A DNA stretch of 64,000 nucleotides. Origin: Serratia plymuthica (GTDB lineage Bacteria; Pseudomonadota; Gammaproteobacteria; Enterobacterales; Enterobacteriaceae). The position numbers and the translations under genes are program-made. Where the stretch lies: assembly GCF_018336935.1 (NCBI RefSeq), contig NZ_CP068771.1:2046001-2110000 (forward strand), written 5' to 3'. The notes under the pieces were generated by a model that was not told the origin of the DNA, ran no database searches, and saw only the letters and a list, made by a program, of their open reading frames with translations. Of the stretch, positions 38,215 to 47,317 are shown in pieces (the stretch's first letter is position 1; every line of letters starts with the position of its first letter).

Positions 38215-39871
38215 AGCGCGGCTCGGCGGCCAGGCACCATTGCTGATAGCGCCGATAAAGCTGTTGATAGCGTGCGACCCGCTGCGAGTCCGGTTGCAGC
38301 GTGCGTTCGATGCCGCAGGCCATCAGGCGCTGCGCCTCGGGCACGCTGCTGAAACGGCCGGCGGCCACGGCGGCGAAGATCGCCGCACCCAGCGCGCAGC
38401 ATTGATCGGAGGCGACAATCTGCAGCGGGCGGTTCATCACGTCGGCGCAGGCCTGCATGATGGTCGGCGATTTCCGTGCGATGCCGCCCATGGCCAGCAC
38501 GTTGTCGACCGGGATGTCCTGCTGTTCGAAGCACTCCATGATGGCGCGGGCGCCAAAGGCGGTGGCGGCAATAAATCCGCCAAACAGCGTCGGCGCGTCG
38601 GTCCCGAGGTTCAAATCGGTAATCACGCCTTTCAGGCGCTGGTTGGCGTAGGGGGTGCGGCGGCCGTTAAACCAGTCCAGCACCACCGGCAGGTGGTCCA
38701 GCGACGGATTGTTGGCCCAGGATTCGGTCAGCGCGGCCAGCAGGCCGGCTTCAATCTGTTTCAACTGCGGTTGCAGTTCGGGGTGGTTTTTCGCCGCCTC
38801 ATGCAACGGCCAGCTCAGCAAACGGCTGAACCAGGCATACATATCGCCAAAGGCCGATTGCCCGGCCTCCAGGCCTATCAACTCCGGTACCACGCTGCCG
38901 TCGACCTGGCCGCAGATGCCTTCGATGGCGCGCCCGTCGACCCGCTCGCGATCGGCGATCAGGATGTCGCAGGTGGAGGTGCCAATCACCTTCACCAGGG
39001 TATAGGGCTGCGCCCCGGCACCCACCGCGCCCATATGGCAGTCGAATGCGCCGCCGGACAACACCACGCTCTCGGGCAACCCGAGGCGTGCGGCCCACTC
39101 GGCGGTGAGCGTGCCGACCGGCAAATCGGCGGTGTGGGAGTCTTCAAACAAAGGCCAGGGCAGGTCTTCGACCAACAGCGGATCGAGCGCGGCGAAGAAC
39201 GCTTTCGGCGGCAGGCCGCCCCAGTCGGGATGCCACAGCGTTTTATGCCCGACGCTACAGCGCCCGCGCTTCAAACTCTGCGGGGCGGTGGTGCCGGATA
39301 ACAGCGCCGGCACCCAGTCGCACAGTTCCACCCAAGAGGCGGCGGCCTGGCGTACCCCGGCGTCCTGACGCGAAACGTGCAGGATCTTGGCCCAGAACCA
39401 TTCGGATGAATAGACGCCGCCGATATAGCGAGAATAGTCGGGGAAATCGCCGCTGCGGCAAAGCCGGTTGATGGCGTCGGCTTCCTCGATGGCGGTGTGA
39501 TCTTTCCACAGCACAAACATGGCGTTCGGGTTGTCGGCAAACTCCGGCCGCAGCGCCAGCACCTTGCCCTGCGCGTCAATCGGCGCAGGCGTGGAGCCGG
39601 TAGAATCGACCCCGATACCGATCACCTGCAGCCGTTGCTGCGGGGACATACGCTGCACCAGGCTGACGATCGCCTGCTCCATGGCTTCTATATAGTCGAG
39701 CGGATGGTGGCGGAATAGGTTCTCCGCAGCGTTGCAGAATTCGCCGCGCTGCCAGCGAGGGTAATAAACCACTTCGGTATCCAGCTCCTGGCCGTTATGG
39801 CAGTCAACCGCCAATACCCGCACCGAATCGCTGCCGAAGTCCAATCCCAGGGCAATAGCGCCTGCCGTCAT
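38198..39871 (-). CDS. araB: ribulokinase AraB
   Basis: This FGGY-family kinase phosphorylates L-ribulose to ribulose-5-phosphate. The protein has 557 residues, with [17 protein letters not shown] near the N-terminus (phosphate-binding strand), [13 protein letters not shown], and the C-terminal FGGY signature region ([22 protein letters not shown]). The start at 39871 follows AGGAGT by seven bases. Compared with E. coli AraB (566) the C-terminus is shorter: it ends in YALHT encoded by ERIC 3, which also gives the stop codon. Activity is probably kept because the missing tail lies outside the catalytic core. Confidence 0.96.
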   Translation of the reverse strand: MTAGAIALGLDFGSDSVRVLAVDCHNGQELDTEVVYYPRWQRGEFCNAAENLFRHHPLDYIEAMEQAIVSLVQRMSPQQRLQVIGIGVDSTGSTPAPIDAQGKVLALRPEFADNPNAMFVLWKDHTAIEEADAINRLCRSGDFPDYSRYIGGVYSSEWFWAKILHVSRQDAGVRQAAASWVELCDWVPALLSGTTAPQSLKRGRCSVGHKTLWHPDWGGLPPKAFFAALDPLLVEDLPWPLFEDSHTADLPVGTLTAEWAARLGLPESVVLSGGAFDCHMGAVGAGAQPYTLVKVIGTSTCDILIADRERVDGRAIEGICGQVDGSVVPELIGLEAGQSAFGDMYAWFSRLLSWPLHEAAKNHPELQPQLKQIEAGLLAALTESWANNPSLDHLPVVLDWFNGRRTPYANQRLKGVITDLNLGTDAPTLFGGFIAATAFGARAIMECFEQQDIPVDNVLAMGGIARKSPTIMQACADVMNRPLQIVASDQCCALGAAIFAAVAAGRFSSVPEAQRLMACGIERTLQPDSQRVARYQQLYRRYQQWCLAAEPRYALHT

Positions 39872-39933
39872 GATGTTGACTCCTGATGTGTTAATACGCT
39901 GTGACAACCATAGGAGCGGGAGCGGTGAGCAGG

Positions 39934-39949
39934 TGAGGAGCCATTAGCT
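39934..39949 (-). promoter_or_regulatory. candidate araI2 half-site
   Basis: The minus strand reads AGC-TAATGGC-TCCTCA, matching the AraC half-site pattern AGC-N7-TCC(A)TA in part. It lies exactly 21 bp downstream of araI1 in direct orientation, the spacing found in E. coli araBAD. Confidence 0.6.
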
Positions 39950-39954
39950 GGAAG

Positions 39955-39970
39955 TATGCACTTTTCTGCT
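39955..39970 (-). promoter_or_regulatory. candidate araI1 half-site
   Basis: The minus strand reads AGC-AGAAAAG-TGCATA, one base from the AraC consensus AGC-N7-TCCATA. It precedes araI2 with 21-bp periodicity and follows the CRP site, as in the E. coli araBAD promoter. Confidence 0.72.
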
Positions 39971-39984
39971 TCTCACAGTGGTTT

Positions 39985-40000
39985 TGTGACGGTTGTCATA
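39985..40000. promoter_or_regulatory. candidate CRP site of araBA
   Basis: TGTGA-CGGTTG-TCATA matches the CRP consensus TGTGA-N6-TCACA in nine of ten positions. It lies just upstream of araI1 relative to araB transcription. Confidence 0.72.
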
Positions 40001-40029
40001 AGTTAATGCTTGGCGGAATTCGCTAAATA

Positions 40030-40045
40030 TATGCACATATCTGCT
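40030..40045 (-). promoter_or_regulatory. upstream AraC half-site (operator-like)
   Basis: The minus strand reads AGC-AGATATG-TGCATA, almost identical to araI1 and in the same orientation, 75 bp away (about seven helical turns). It could serve as an operator for DNA looping or as an araF activator site. Confidence 0.55.
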
Positions 40046-40233
40046 GTAATCCACGGATGTGATAGCGCTCTACATTTCGGCAACAAATACCCGCTAAAAC
40101 TTAATCCGTCTTACAGCTGGTGTTGGGCGATGCCTCGCAAACAAGCGGCACACCGACAGCAGGTACCCTAATGATAACGTTTTCACGGCGAGCGAATTTA
40201 TTCGCCGAAGAGAACAACACTGCGGAGAGCATC

Positions 40234-41217
40234 ATGCATAAATTCACTAAGGCGCTGGCGGCGCTGGGTCTGGCGGCCGTTATGTCACATTCGGCTGTCG
40301 CCGAGACCATGAAGCTGGGCTTTTTGGTCAAGCAGCCAGAGGAACCCTGGTTCCAGACCGAATGGAAATTTGCCGACAAGGCCGGTAAGGATCTCGGTTT
40401 CGACGTGATCAAAATCGCCGTGCCGGACGGGGAGAAAACCCTTAACGCCATCGACAGCCTGGCGGCCAGCGGCGCCAAGGGTTTTGTCATCTGCACGCCG
40501 GATCCGAAACTCGGCTCGGCGATCATGGCCAAGGCGCGCAGTTACAACCTGAAAGTGATCGCCGTGGACGATCAGTTCGTCACCGCCAAGGGCAAACCTA
40601 TGGACAGCGTGCCGCTGGTGATGATGGCGGCCACCAAAATCGGTGAACGCCAGGGCCAGGAGCTGTGGAAAGAGATGAACAAGCGCGGCTGGAAACCGGC
40701 GGACACCGCCGTGATGGCGATCACCGCCGATGAGCTGGACACCGCCCGTCGCCGCACCGGCGGTTCTATTGCCGCGCTGAAAGCGGCTGGCTTCCCGGAA
40801 AAACAAATCTACGCGGTACCGACCAAATCCAACGATATCCCGGGGGCGTTCGACGCCGCCAACTCGATGCTGGTGCAGCATCCTGAAGTGAAAAACTGGC
40901 TGATTGTCGGCATGAACGACAACACCGTGCTGGGCGGCGTGCGAGCCACCGAAGGCCAGGGCTTCAAGGCGCCGAACGTGATCGGCATCGGCATCAACGG
41001 CGTGGACGCGGTCAGCGAACTGTCCAAGGGGCAGGCTACCGGTTTCTACGGGTCGCTGCTGCCAAGCCCGGACATTCACGGCTACAAAAGCATTCAGATG
41101 CTGCATGACTGGGTAGAGAAGGGTGTAGAGCCGCAGAAATTTACCGAAGTGACCGACGTGGTGCTGATCACCCGCGACAACTTTAAAACCGAACTGCAGA
41201 AAAAAGGCCTGATGTAA
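40234..41217 (+). CDS. araF: L-arabinose periplasmic binding protein AraF
   Basis: This 327-residue substrate-binding protein of the arabinose ABC importer has a signal peptide (residues 1-23, cleavage after AVA) and a type I periplasmic fold beginning MKLGFLVKQPEEPWFQTEW. VICTPDPKLG, AVDDQFV and IVGMNDNTVLGGVRATE are conserved as in E. coli AraF. The ATG at 40234 follows GGAG and begins the signal peptide. A hairpin separates it from araG, typical of genes whose binding protein is made in excess. Confidence 0.97.
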   Translation: MHKFTKALAALGLAAVMSHSAVAETMKLGFLVKQPEEPWFQTEWKFADKAGKDLGFDVIKIAVPDGEKTLNAIDSLAASGAKGFVICTPDPKLGSAIMAKARSYNLKVIAVDDQFVTAKGKPMDSVPLVMMAATKIGERQGQELWKEMNKRGWKPADTAVMAITADELDTARRRTGGSIAALKAAGFPEKQIYAVPTKSNDIPGAFDAANSMLVQHPEVKNWLIVGMNDNTVLGGVRATEGQGFKAPNVIGIGINGVDAVSELSKGQATGFYGSLLPSPDIHGYKSIQMLHDWVEKGVEPQKFTEVTDVVLITRDNFKTELQKKGLM

Positions 41218-41224
41218 TCACCGA

Positions 41225-41257
41225 GCCGCCCGCAGCATAACGCCGGGCGGCATTTTT
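41225..41257 (+). terminator. intercistronic hairpin araF-araG
   Basis: GCCGCCCG...CGGGCGGC followed by ATTTTTG, directly after the araF stop and before the araG ribosome-binding site. It probably acts as a partial terminator or 3' stabilising structure. Confidence 0.65.
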
Positions 41258-41277
41258 GACCGCAGGAGGATCGCATT

Positions 41278-42813
41278 ATGACCGCCGCATTGCCGTATCT
41301 GACGTTTAAAGGCATCGGTAAAACCTTCCCGGGCGTGAAGGCGCTGGACGATATCAGTTTCAGTTGCCAGGCCGGGCAGATCCACGCGTTGATGGGGGAA
41401 AACGGCGCCGGGAAGTCCACGCTGCTGAAAATCCTCAGCGGCAACTACGCGCCGACCCAGGGCGAAATTCAGCTGAAAGGCCAACCGGTACAGTTCGCCA
41501 ATACCACCGATGCCCTGAACGCCGGGGTCGCGATTATCTACCAGGAGCTGCATCTGGTGCCGGAAATGACGGTGGCGGAGAACATCTATCTCGGCCAGTT
41601 GCCGACCAAACTCGGGCTGGTGGATCGCAAGCTGTTGCGTTACGAATCCCGCTTGCAGCTGGAACATCTCGGGCTGGATATCGACCCGGATACGCCGCTG
41701 AAATACCTGTCGATCGGCCAGTGGCAGATGGTGGAAATCGCCAAGGCGCTGGCGCGCAACGCCAAGGTGATTGCGTTTGACGAGCCGACCAGTTCGCTGT
41801 CCGCCAGAGAGATTGAGCAACTGTTCCGGGTGATCCGCGAACTGCGCGCCGAAGGGCGGGTGATCCTCTACGTTTCGCACCGTATGGAGGAGATCTTTGC
41901 CCTCAGCGATGCCATCACGGTATTCAAAGACGGCCGCTATGTGCGCACCTTCGACGACATGAGCCAGGTCAACAACGCGCAACTGGTGCAGGCGATGGTG
42001 GGCCGCGATCTCGGTGACGTTTACGGTTATCAGCCGCGTGAGCTGGGGCCGGTGAGGTTGGCGCTACAGGGGTTGCAGGCGCCGGGCGTCAAAACCCCTA
42101 TCGATCTAAACGTGCGGGCCGGGGAGATTGTCGGGCTGTTCGGCCTGGTGGGCGCCGGGCGCAGCGAACTGATGAAGGGCATTTTCGGCGCCACGCGGGT
42201 CAGCGGCGGGCAACTGACGCTGGATGGCCAGCGGCTGGACATCCGTTCGCCGATAGACGCCATCCGCGCCGGCATCATGCTGTGCCCGGAAGACCGCAAG
42301 GCGGATGGCATCATTCCGGTGCATTCGGTGCGAGACAACATCAACATCAGCGCACGGCGTAAAAGCATCCGCGCAGGCTGCCTGATCAATAACGGCTGGG
42401 AGGTCAGCAATGCCGATCACCACATCCGCGCGCTGAATATCAAAACCCCAAGTGCCGGTCAGCTGATTATGAACTTATCCGGCGGCAACCAGCAGAAGGC
42501 GATTCTGGGCCGCTGGCTGTCGGAAGAGATGAAAGTGATCCTGCTGGATGAGCCGACGCGCGGTATCGATGTCGGCGCCAAGCATGAAATTTACCATGTG
42601 ATTTACCAACTGGCGCAGCAGGGCATCGCGGTGCTGTTCGCTTCCAGCGATTTGCCCGAAGTGCTGGGGCTGGCGGACCGCATCATCGTGATGCGCGAAG
42701 GCGCCATTTCCGGCGAGTTACTGCACGACGATGCCAGCGAGGAAAAAGCCCTCAGCCTGGCGATGCTGCGCACCCCCGATATTGCCCCTGATGCCGCTGT
42801 GGCGGTGGCCTGA
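41278..42813 (+). CDS. araG: L-arabinose ABC transporter ATPase AraG
   Basis: This 511-residue protein has two fused ABC ATPase domains. The first has Walker [10 protein letters not shown] (near residue 41), the signature LSIGQWQ and Walker [10 protein letters not shown]. The second has a degenerate Walker [10 protein letters not shown], the signature LSGGNQQK and [10 protein letters not shown]. This asymmetry is normal for sugar importers of the CUT2 class. GAGGATC precedes the ATG. It powers AraFH uptake. Confidence 0.97.
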   Translation: MTAALPYLTFKGIGKTFPGVKALDDISFSCQAGQIHALMGENGAGKSTLLKILSGNYAPTQGEIQLKGQPVQFANTTDALNAGVAIIYQELHLVPEMTVAENIYLGQLPTKLGLVDRKLLRYESRLQLEHLGLDIDPDTPLKYLSIGQWQMVEIAKALARNAKVIAFDEPTSSLSAREIEQLFRVIRELRAEGRVILYVSHRMEEIFALSDAITVFKDGRYVRTFDDMSQVNNAQLVQAMVGRDLGDVYGYQPRELGPVRLALQGLQAPGVKTPIDLNVRAGEIVGLFGLVGAGRSELMKGIFGATRVSGGQLTLDGQRLDIRSPIDAIRAGIMLCPEDRKADGIIPVHSVRDNINISARRKSIRAGCLINNGWEVSNADHHIRALNIKTPSAGQLIMNLSGGNQQKAILGRWLSEEMKVILLDEPTRGIDVGAKHEIYHVIYQLAQQGIAVLFASSDLPEVLGLADRIIVMREGAISGELLHDDASEEKALSLAMLRTPDIAPDAAVAVA

Positions 42814-42830
42814 TTGTGAAGGAGAAAGAG

Positions 42831-43814
42831 ATGTCGACCATAACGACCCATTCTGTGAAAAACCGCAGCGGCCGGGGGCTGGCGCGTATCTGGGACAGCT
42901 ACGGCATGCTGGTGGTATTCGCGGTGCTGTTTATCGCCTGCGTAGTGTTTGTGCCTAACTTCGGCTCTTTCATCAACATGAAAGGGCTGGGGTTGGCGAT
43001 ATCCATGTCCGGCATGGTGGCCTGCGGCATGCTGTTTTGCCTGGCCTCCGGCGACTTCGATCTGTCCGTCGCTTCGGTTATCGCCTGCGCCGGGGTCACC
43101 ACGGCGGTGGTGATCAACCTGACCGAAAGCCTGTGGATCGGCGTAGGTGCCGGCCTGCTGTTGGGCGTGGCGTCGGGGTTGATTAACGGCTTTGTCATCG
43201 CCCGATTGAAAATCAACGCCCTGATCACCACGCTGGCCACCATGCAGATCTTGCGCGGCCTGGCCTACATCATTTCCGACGGCAAAGCGGTGGGCATTGA
43301 AGACGAGCGTTTCTTCACCCTGGGCTACGCCAACTGGCTGGGGCTGCCTGCGCCGATCTGGATCACCGTCGCCTGCCTGATCCTGTTCGGTTTCCTGCTC
43401 AACAAAACCACCTTTGGCCGCAATACGCTGGCGATCGGCGGCAACGAAGAGGCGGCACGGCTGGCCGGGGTGCCGGTGGTGCGCACTAAAATCATCATCT
43501 TTGTGCTGTCCGGGCTGGTTTCGGCCGCCGCCGGCATCATTCTGGCTTCGCGCATGACCAGCGGCCAGCCGATGACCTCGATCGGCTATGAGCTGATCGT
43601 GATCTCGGCCTGCGTGCTGGGCGGGGTGTCGCTGAAGGGCGGTATCGGCAAGATTTCTTACGTTATCGCCGGCATCCTGATCCTCGGGACGGTAGAGAAC
43701 GCGATGAATTTGCTGAATATTTCGCCATTCTCGCAATATGTGGTGCGCGGCGTGATCCTGCTGGCGGCGGTAATTTTCGACCGCTACAAACAGCAGGCCA
43801 AACGCACGCTGTAG
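42831..43814 (+). CDS. araH: L-arabinose ABC transporter permease AraH
   Basis: This 327-residue inner-membrane permease of the CUT2 family has about eight to ten transmembrane helices. Conserved segments include IWDSYGMLVVFAVLFIACVVFVPNF, CLASGDFDLSVASVIACAGV and GGNEEAARLAGVPVVRTK (the EAA-like coupling loop). The start at 42831 follows AAGGAG; an in-frame ATG at 42816 is too close to the araG stop and lacks a site. It completes araFGH. Confidence 0.97.
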   Translation: MSTITTHSVKNRSGRGLARIWDSYGMLVVFAVLFIACVVFVPNFGSFINMKGLGLAISMSGMVACGMLFCLASGDFDLSVASVIACAGVTTAVVINLTESLWIGVGAGLLLGVASGLINGFVIARLKINALITTLATMQILRGLAYIISDGKAVGIEDERFFTLGYANWLGLPAPIWITVACLILFGFLLNKTTFGRNTLAIGGNEEAARLAGVPVVRTKIIIFVLSGLVSAAAGIILASRMTSGQPMTSIGYELIVISACVLGGVSLKGGIGKISYVIAGILILGTVENAMNLLNISPFSQYVVRGVILLAAVIFDRYKQQAKRTL

Positions 43815-43884
43815 AAAATCGTTAACCCTGCTCACAGTTCTGTCATCGGCTCAGGCAGTAATCTGCCGGGCCGATACACTTGGT

Positions 43885-44085
43885 TATACCCGTCGTCTTT
43901 CAAGCCGCAGCGTTGTTACCTGCTTACAAGGCCCATCCATGGACCTTGCCCTTTCAGGGCCGCTGCAAGCAGCGTTCAAATCTGTTCCCGACAGATTTGT
44001 CACGCACCCCAGTTACTTACTTAAGTAAGCGCCTGGGGATGAGTGAGCTGGGCGCCTAGCTACAACTTGAAAGCCATAGGGTATA
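43885..44085 (+). repeat. ERIC element 4, enlarged (araH-araC)
   Basis: This 201-bp ERIC has TATACCC...GGGTATA ends and the highly conserved central arm CCCAGTTACTTACTTAAG and GTAAGCGCCTGGGGAT. About 70 bp extra sequence (about 43930-44005) is inserted in the left arm, as described for some Yersinia ERICs. It fills most of the 323-bp araH-araC gap and ends 52 bp before araC. Confidence 0.88.
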
Positions 44086-44137
44086 GGGTTGTTATCTAAG
44101 CTATAAGTTCGTTGCTGAAACCGTTCCGGGAGGACCG

Positions 44138-45055
44138 ATGTACCATCGCATGGCGCAGGAACCGCAACCGAACCCGCTGTTACCGGGTTACACCTTCAAT
44201 GCCTATCTGGTGGCCGGGCTGACGCCGATCATGGCGGACGGCCCGCTGGATTTCTTTATCGACCGCCCCGGCGGCATGAAGGGCTATATTCTCAACCTGA
44301 CCATCAAGGGCCAGGGAAAAGTGTTCGACGGCGAGGACACCTTTTACTGCAACCCCGGCGACCTGCTGCTGTTTCCTCCCAAAGCATCCCATTACTATGG
44401 GCGTTCACCGGACAGCGACTGTTGGTATCACCGCTGGGTCTATTTCCGGCCGCGCGCCTACTGGGCCGACTGGCTGGAATGGCACAGCAAAACCCATGAG
44501 GTGGGGCGCCTGACGCTGCCAAACAACAACCTGCTGCTGGAGTTCGATCGGCTGTTCGCCAATATCGAACAGACCCAGCGCTCCGGGCGCCGTTTTGCGG
44601 AAGAGCTGGGCATGAACCTGCTGGAACGCCTGTTGCTGCGCGCGATGGAAGAAGATCCGCTCAGCCCGCAGAAAATCATGGATCCGCGAGTCATCGAAGC
44701 CTGTCAGTTCATCACCGGCAACCTGGCGGGCGAGTTGCGCATTGACGAGGTGGCGCGCCACGTCTGCCTGTCGCCGTCACGGCTGGCGCACCTGTTCCGT
44801 AAGCAGGTGGGCATCAATATCCTGCGCTGGCGCGAGGATCAGCGGGTGATCCGTGCCAAGCTGCTGTTGCAGACCACGCAGGAGTCGATCGCCACTATCG
44901 GCCGGGTGGTGGGCTACGACGATCAACTCTATTTCTCTCGCGTATTCCGCAAACGGGTGGGGGTCAGCCCAAGCGATTTCCGCCGCCGCAGCCTGGAGAT
45001 CAACTACCCGGCTAAAAGCGAGCGCCAATCGCCTTACGCCGCCGTGAGCAGTTAA
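44138..45055 (+). CDS. araC: arabinose regulator AraC
   Basis: This 305-residue regulator has the AraC N-terminal arabinose-binding and dimerisation domain ([54 protein letters not shown]). Its C-terminal HTH domain ([51 protein letters not shown]) matches E. coli AraC. It should repress or activate araBA and araFGH depending on arabinose. In contrast to E. coli it is not divergent from araB but follows araH, with an ERIC in between. GGGAGGA precedes the ATG. Confidence 0.96.
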   Translation: MYHRMAQEPQPNPLLPGYTFNAYLVAGLTPIMADGPLDFFIDRPGGMKGYILNLTIKGQGKVFDGEDTFYCNPGDLLLFPPKASHYYGRSPDSDCWYHRWVYFRPRAYWADWLEWHSKTHEVGRLTLPNNNLLLEFDRLFANIEQTQRSGRRFAEELGMNLLERLLLRAMEEDPLSPQKIMDPRVIEACQFITGNLAGELRIDEVARHVCLSPSRLAHLFRKQVGINILRWREDQRVIRAKLLLQTTQESIATIGRVVGYDDQLYFSRVFRKRVGVSPSDFRRRSLEINYPAKSERQSPYAAVSS

Positions 45056-45172
45056 CGCAAGGCTATGTCCGAGCTTTCCATTGCCGGACGCAGCCTGATT
45101 TACTTCTTGTTCCCGCCTGCGTCATGGTGTCAAATCGGATAGGTTTATAGCGAGCCAGCAAGAGGAAATACC

Positions 45173-46213
45173 ATGGCAGAAAAAATTCGGGTTGGGCTGG
45201 TCGGTTACGGCTATGCCAGCAAAACCTTTCATGCGCCGCTGATTGTCGGCACTCCGGGCGTAGAACTGGCCGCCGTGTCCAGCAGCGATGCCGGCAAAGT
45301 GCACGCCGACTGGCCTGCGATGACGGTAGTGAGCGATCCGCAGGCGTTGTTCAACGACCCCTCTATCGATCTGATCGTCATTCCCACCCCCAACGATACC
45401 CACTTCCCGCTGGCGCAGCAGGCGATGGCCGCCGGTAAGCACGTGGTGGTAGACAAACCCTTTACCGTGACATTGTCACAAGCGCAAGAATTGAAACAGC
45501 AGGCGGAACAGAGCGGCACACTGCTGTCGGTGTTCCACAACCGCCGTTGGGACAGCGATTTCCTCACGCTCAAGGCGCTGCTGAAAGACGGCGCGCTCGG
45601 CGAAGTGGTTTACTTTGAATCGCATTTCGATCGCTTCCGGCCGGAAGTGCGCCAGCGCTGGCGCGAGCAGGCCGGCGCCGGCACCGGCATCTGGTACGAT
45701 TTGGGGCCGCATCTGATCGATCAGGCGCTGCAACTGTTCGGCAAGCCGCAAACGCTGTTTGTCGATTTGGGCGAACTGCGCCCTGGCTCGCAATCGGTGG
45801 ATTATTTCCACGCGGTGTTGAACTACGGCAACCGCCGGGTAGTGCTGCATGGCACGGTGCTGGCGGCGGCGGAAACCGCGCGTTATATCGTGCACGGCAC
45901 CCAGGGCAGCTTTATCAAGTTCGGGCTGGATCCGCAGGAAGACCGCCTGAAAGCCGGTGAGCGCCTGCCGCAGGCCGACTGGGGCTACGATATGCGCGAC
46001 GGCGTGGTGACATTGTCACGCGATGGCCTGCTGGCGGAGAAGCCATTGCTGAGCATTCCCGGCAACTACCCGGCCTATTACGCGGCCATCCGCGATGCGA
46101 TTAACGGCGAGGGCGAAAACCCGGTGCCGGCCGGCGACGCCATCAAAGTGATGGAAATGATCGAGCTGGGCATTGAGTCTGCGAAACAGCAAAAGGCGTT
46201 GCCGGTGGTCTGA
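45173..46213 (+). CDS. ydgJ: Gfo/Idh/MocA-family oxidoreductase YdgJ
   Basis: This 346-residue NAD(P)-dependent oxidoreductase has the Rossmann motif VGLVGYGYASKTFHAPLI at residues 8-25, the conserved DKPFTVT segment (EKP-type motif near 95), and GIWYDLGPHLIDQAL with the catalytic HxxD region. It parallels E. coli YdgJ throughout; the physiological sugar substrate is unknown. AAGAGGAAA precedes the ATG. A terminator follows. Confidence 0.92.
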   Translation: MAEKIRVGLVGYGYASKTFHAPLIVGTPGVELAAVSSSDAGKVHADWPAMTVVSDPQALFNDPSIDLIVIPTPNDTHFPLAQQAMAAGKHVVVDKPFTVTLSQAQELKQQAEQSGTLLSVFHNRRWDSDFLTLKALLKDGALGEVVYFESHFDRFRPEVRQRWREQAGAGTGIWYDLGPHLIDQALQLFGKPQTLFVDLGELRPGSQSVDYFHAVLNYGNRRVVLHGTVLAAAETARYIVHGTQGSFIKFGLDPQEDRLKAGERLPQADWGYDMRDGVVTLSRDGLLAEKPLLSIPGNYPAYYAAIRDAINGEGENPVPAGDAIKVMEMIELGIESAKQQKALPVV

Positions 46214-46241
46214 TCGCCGCAGTTGCCGCCATCCACGGTTC

Positions 46242-46268
46242 CGGGTTCGCTTGCCGAACCCGTTTTTA
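46242..46268 (+). terminator. ydgJ terminator
   Basis: CGGGTTCG / CGAACCCG (46242-46249 with 46255-46262) with a TTTTT tail lies between ydgJ and the YfeH-like gene. It separates the two transcription units. Confidence 0.82.
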
Positions 46269-46289
46269 CTCTTCGAGGGATCCCGATTC

Positions 46290-47285
46290 ATGTCCTGGTT
46301 ACAGCGTCTGCGCATTGATAAGTTTTTGTTGGTCTTGATTTTTGTGGTGATCGTCGCCTCGATATTCCCCTGCGAAGGGGTATGGAAAACCTTCTTCGAA
46401 CGCCTGACTACCGCCGCCATTGCGCTGTTGTTCTTTATGCATGGCGCCAAGCTGTCGCGCGAGGCGATTATCGCCGGCATGAGCCACTGGAAACTGCATC
46501 TGGTGGTATTCCTCAGCACTTTCGCGCTGTTCCCGCTATTGGGGCTGGCGATGAACTGGATGGTGCCGGGGCTGATGACGCCGACGGTGTATCTGGGCTT
46601 CCTTTATCTGTGCGCGTTGCCGGCAACGGTCCAGTCGGCCATCGCTTTTACTTCTGCGGCGGGCGGTAACGTGGCCGCGGCGATTTGCAGCGCCTCGGCG
46701 TCCAGTATCCTCGGCGTTTTCCTGTCGCCGCTGCTGGTGGGCGCCTTGATGCATACTCAGGGCGGGAATACCGACGTACTGCACGCCATTGGTTCGATAA
46801 TTCTGCAACTGATGGTGCCCTTTGTGGTGGGGCATCTGGCGCGGCCGTTGATTGGCAAATGGGTCGATCGCCACCGTAAACTGATCAACATCACTGACCG
46901 TTCATCGATATTGCTGGTGGTGTATACCGCGTTCAGCGCGGCGGTGGTGGAGGGCATCTGGCATCGGATTGACGGCTGGTCGTTGCTGACCATTCTGGTG
47001 ATGTCGCTGGTGCTGCTGACGGTGGTGCTGATTATCAACACTTACACTGCGCGCTGGCTGGGGTTCGATACCGCCGATGAGATCACCATTGTGTTCTGCG
47101 GCTCGAAAAAGAGCCTGGCGAACGGCATTCCGATGGCCAACGTGCTGTTTCCGGCCGCTGCGGTGGGAGCCATGGTGCTGCCGCTGATGATTTTCCATCA
47201 GGTGCAATTGATGGTGTGCGCCGTACTGGCGCAGCGCTATGCGCGCAAAACCGCCAAACAGCGAGAGGCGCTGGCGGTGAAATAA
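46290..47285 (+). CDS. bile acid:sodium symporter-family transporter, YfeH-like
   Basis: This 331-residue membrane protein has about ten predicted transmembrane helices and BASS-family motifs: TAAIALLFFMHGAKLS near residue 40, LPATVQSAIAFTSAAGGNVAAAI near 108, and FCGSKKSLANGIPMANVLF near 268. It is similar to E. coli YfeH; the substrate is unknown. The start at 46290 (MSWLQRL) follows GAGGGA and begins the homology. A strong terminator follows. Confidence 0.86.
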   Translation: MSWLQRLRIDKFLLVLIFVVIVASIFPCEGVWKTFFERLTTAAIALLFFMHGAKLSREAIIAGMSHWKLHLVVFLSTFALFPLLGLAMNWMVPGLMTPTVYLGFLYLCALPATVQSAIAFTSAAGGNVAAAICSASASSILGVFLSPLLVGALMHTQGGNTDVLHAIGSIILQLMVPFVVGHLARPLIGKWVDRHRKLINITDRSSILLVVYTAFSAAVVEGIWHRIDGWSLLTILVMSLVLLTVVLIINTYTARWLGFDTADEITIVFCGSKKSLANGIPMANVLFPAAAVGAMVLPLMIFHQVQLMVCAVLAQRYARKTAKQREALAVK

Positions 47286-47317
47286 ACCGGGGCGCGTTAT
47301 ACGCGCCCCTTGTTTTA
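47286..47317. terminator. bidirectional terminator, yfeH-like / add
   Basis: A nine-base stem GGGGCGCGT/ACGCGCCCC with a three-base loop (47289-47309) is followed by TTGTTTT. It lies between convergent stop codons. Confidence 0.88.

Larger units (their letters stand above)
39872..40233. promoter_or_regulatory. araB / araF divergent control region
   Basis: This 362-bp region between divergent araBA and araFGH carries an E. coli-like arrangement for araB: araI2 (39934-39949), araI1 (39955-39970) and a CRP-type site (39985-40000). A further AraC half-site lies at 40030-40045. A weak CRP-like element lies at 40058-40073 on the araF side. Signals for araF are less clear. Confidence 0.75.

Noticed and set aside
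42603..43835. A 410-residue minus-strand open frame antisense to araH
   Set aside because: His/Gln/Arg-rich composition typical of an antisense frame of a GC-rich gene; araH is intact on the other strand.
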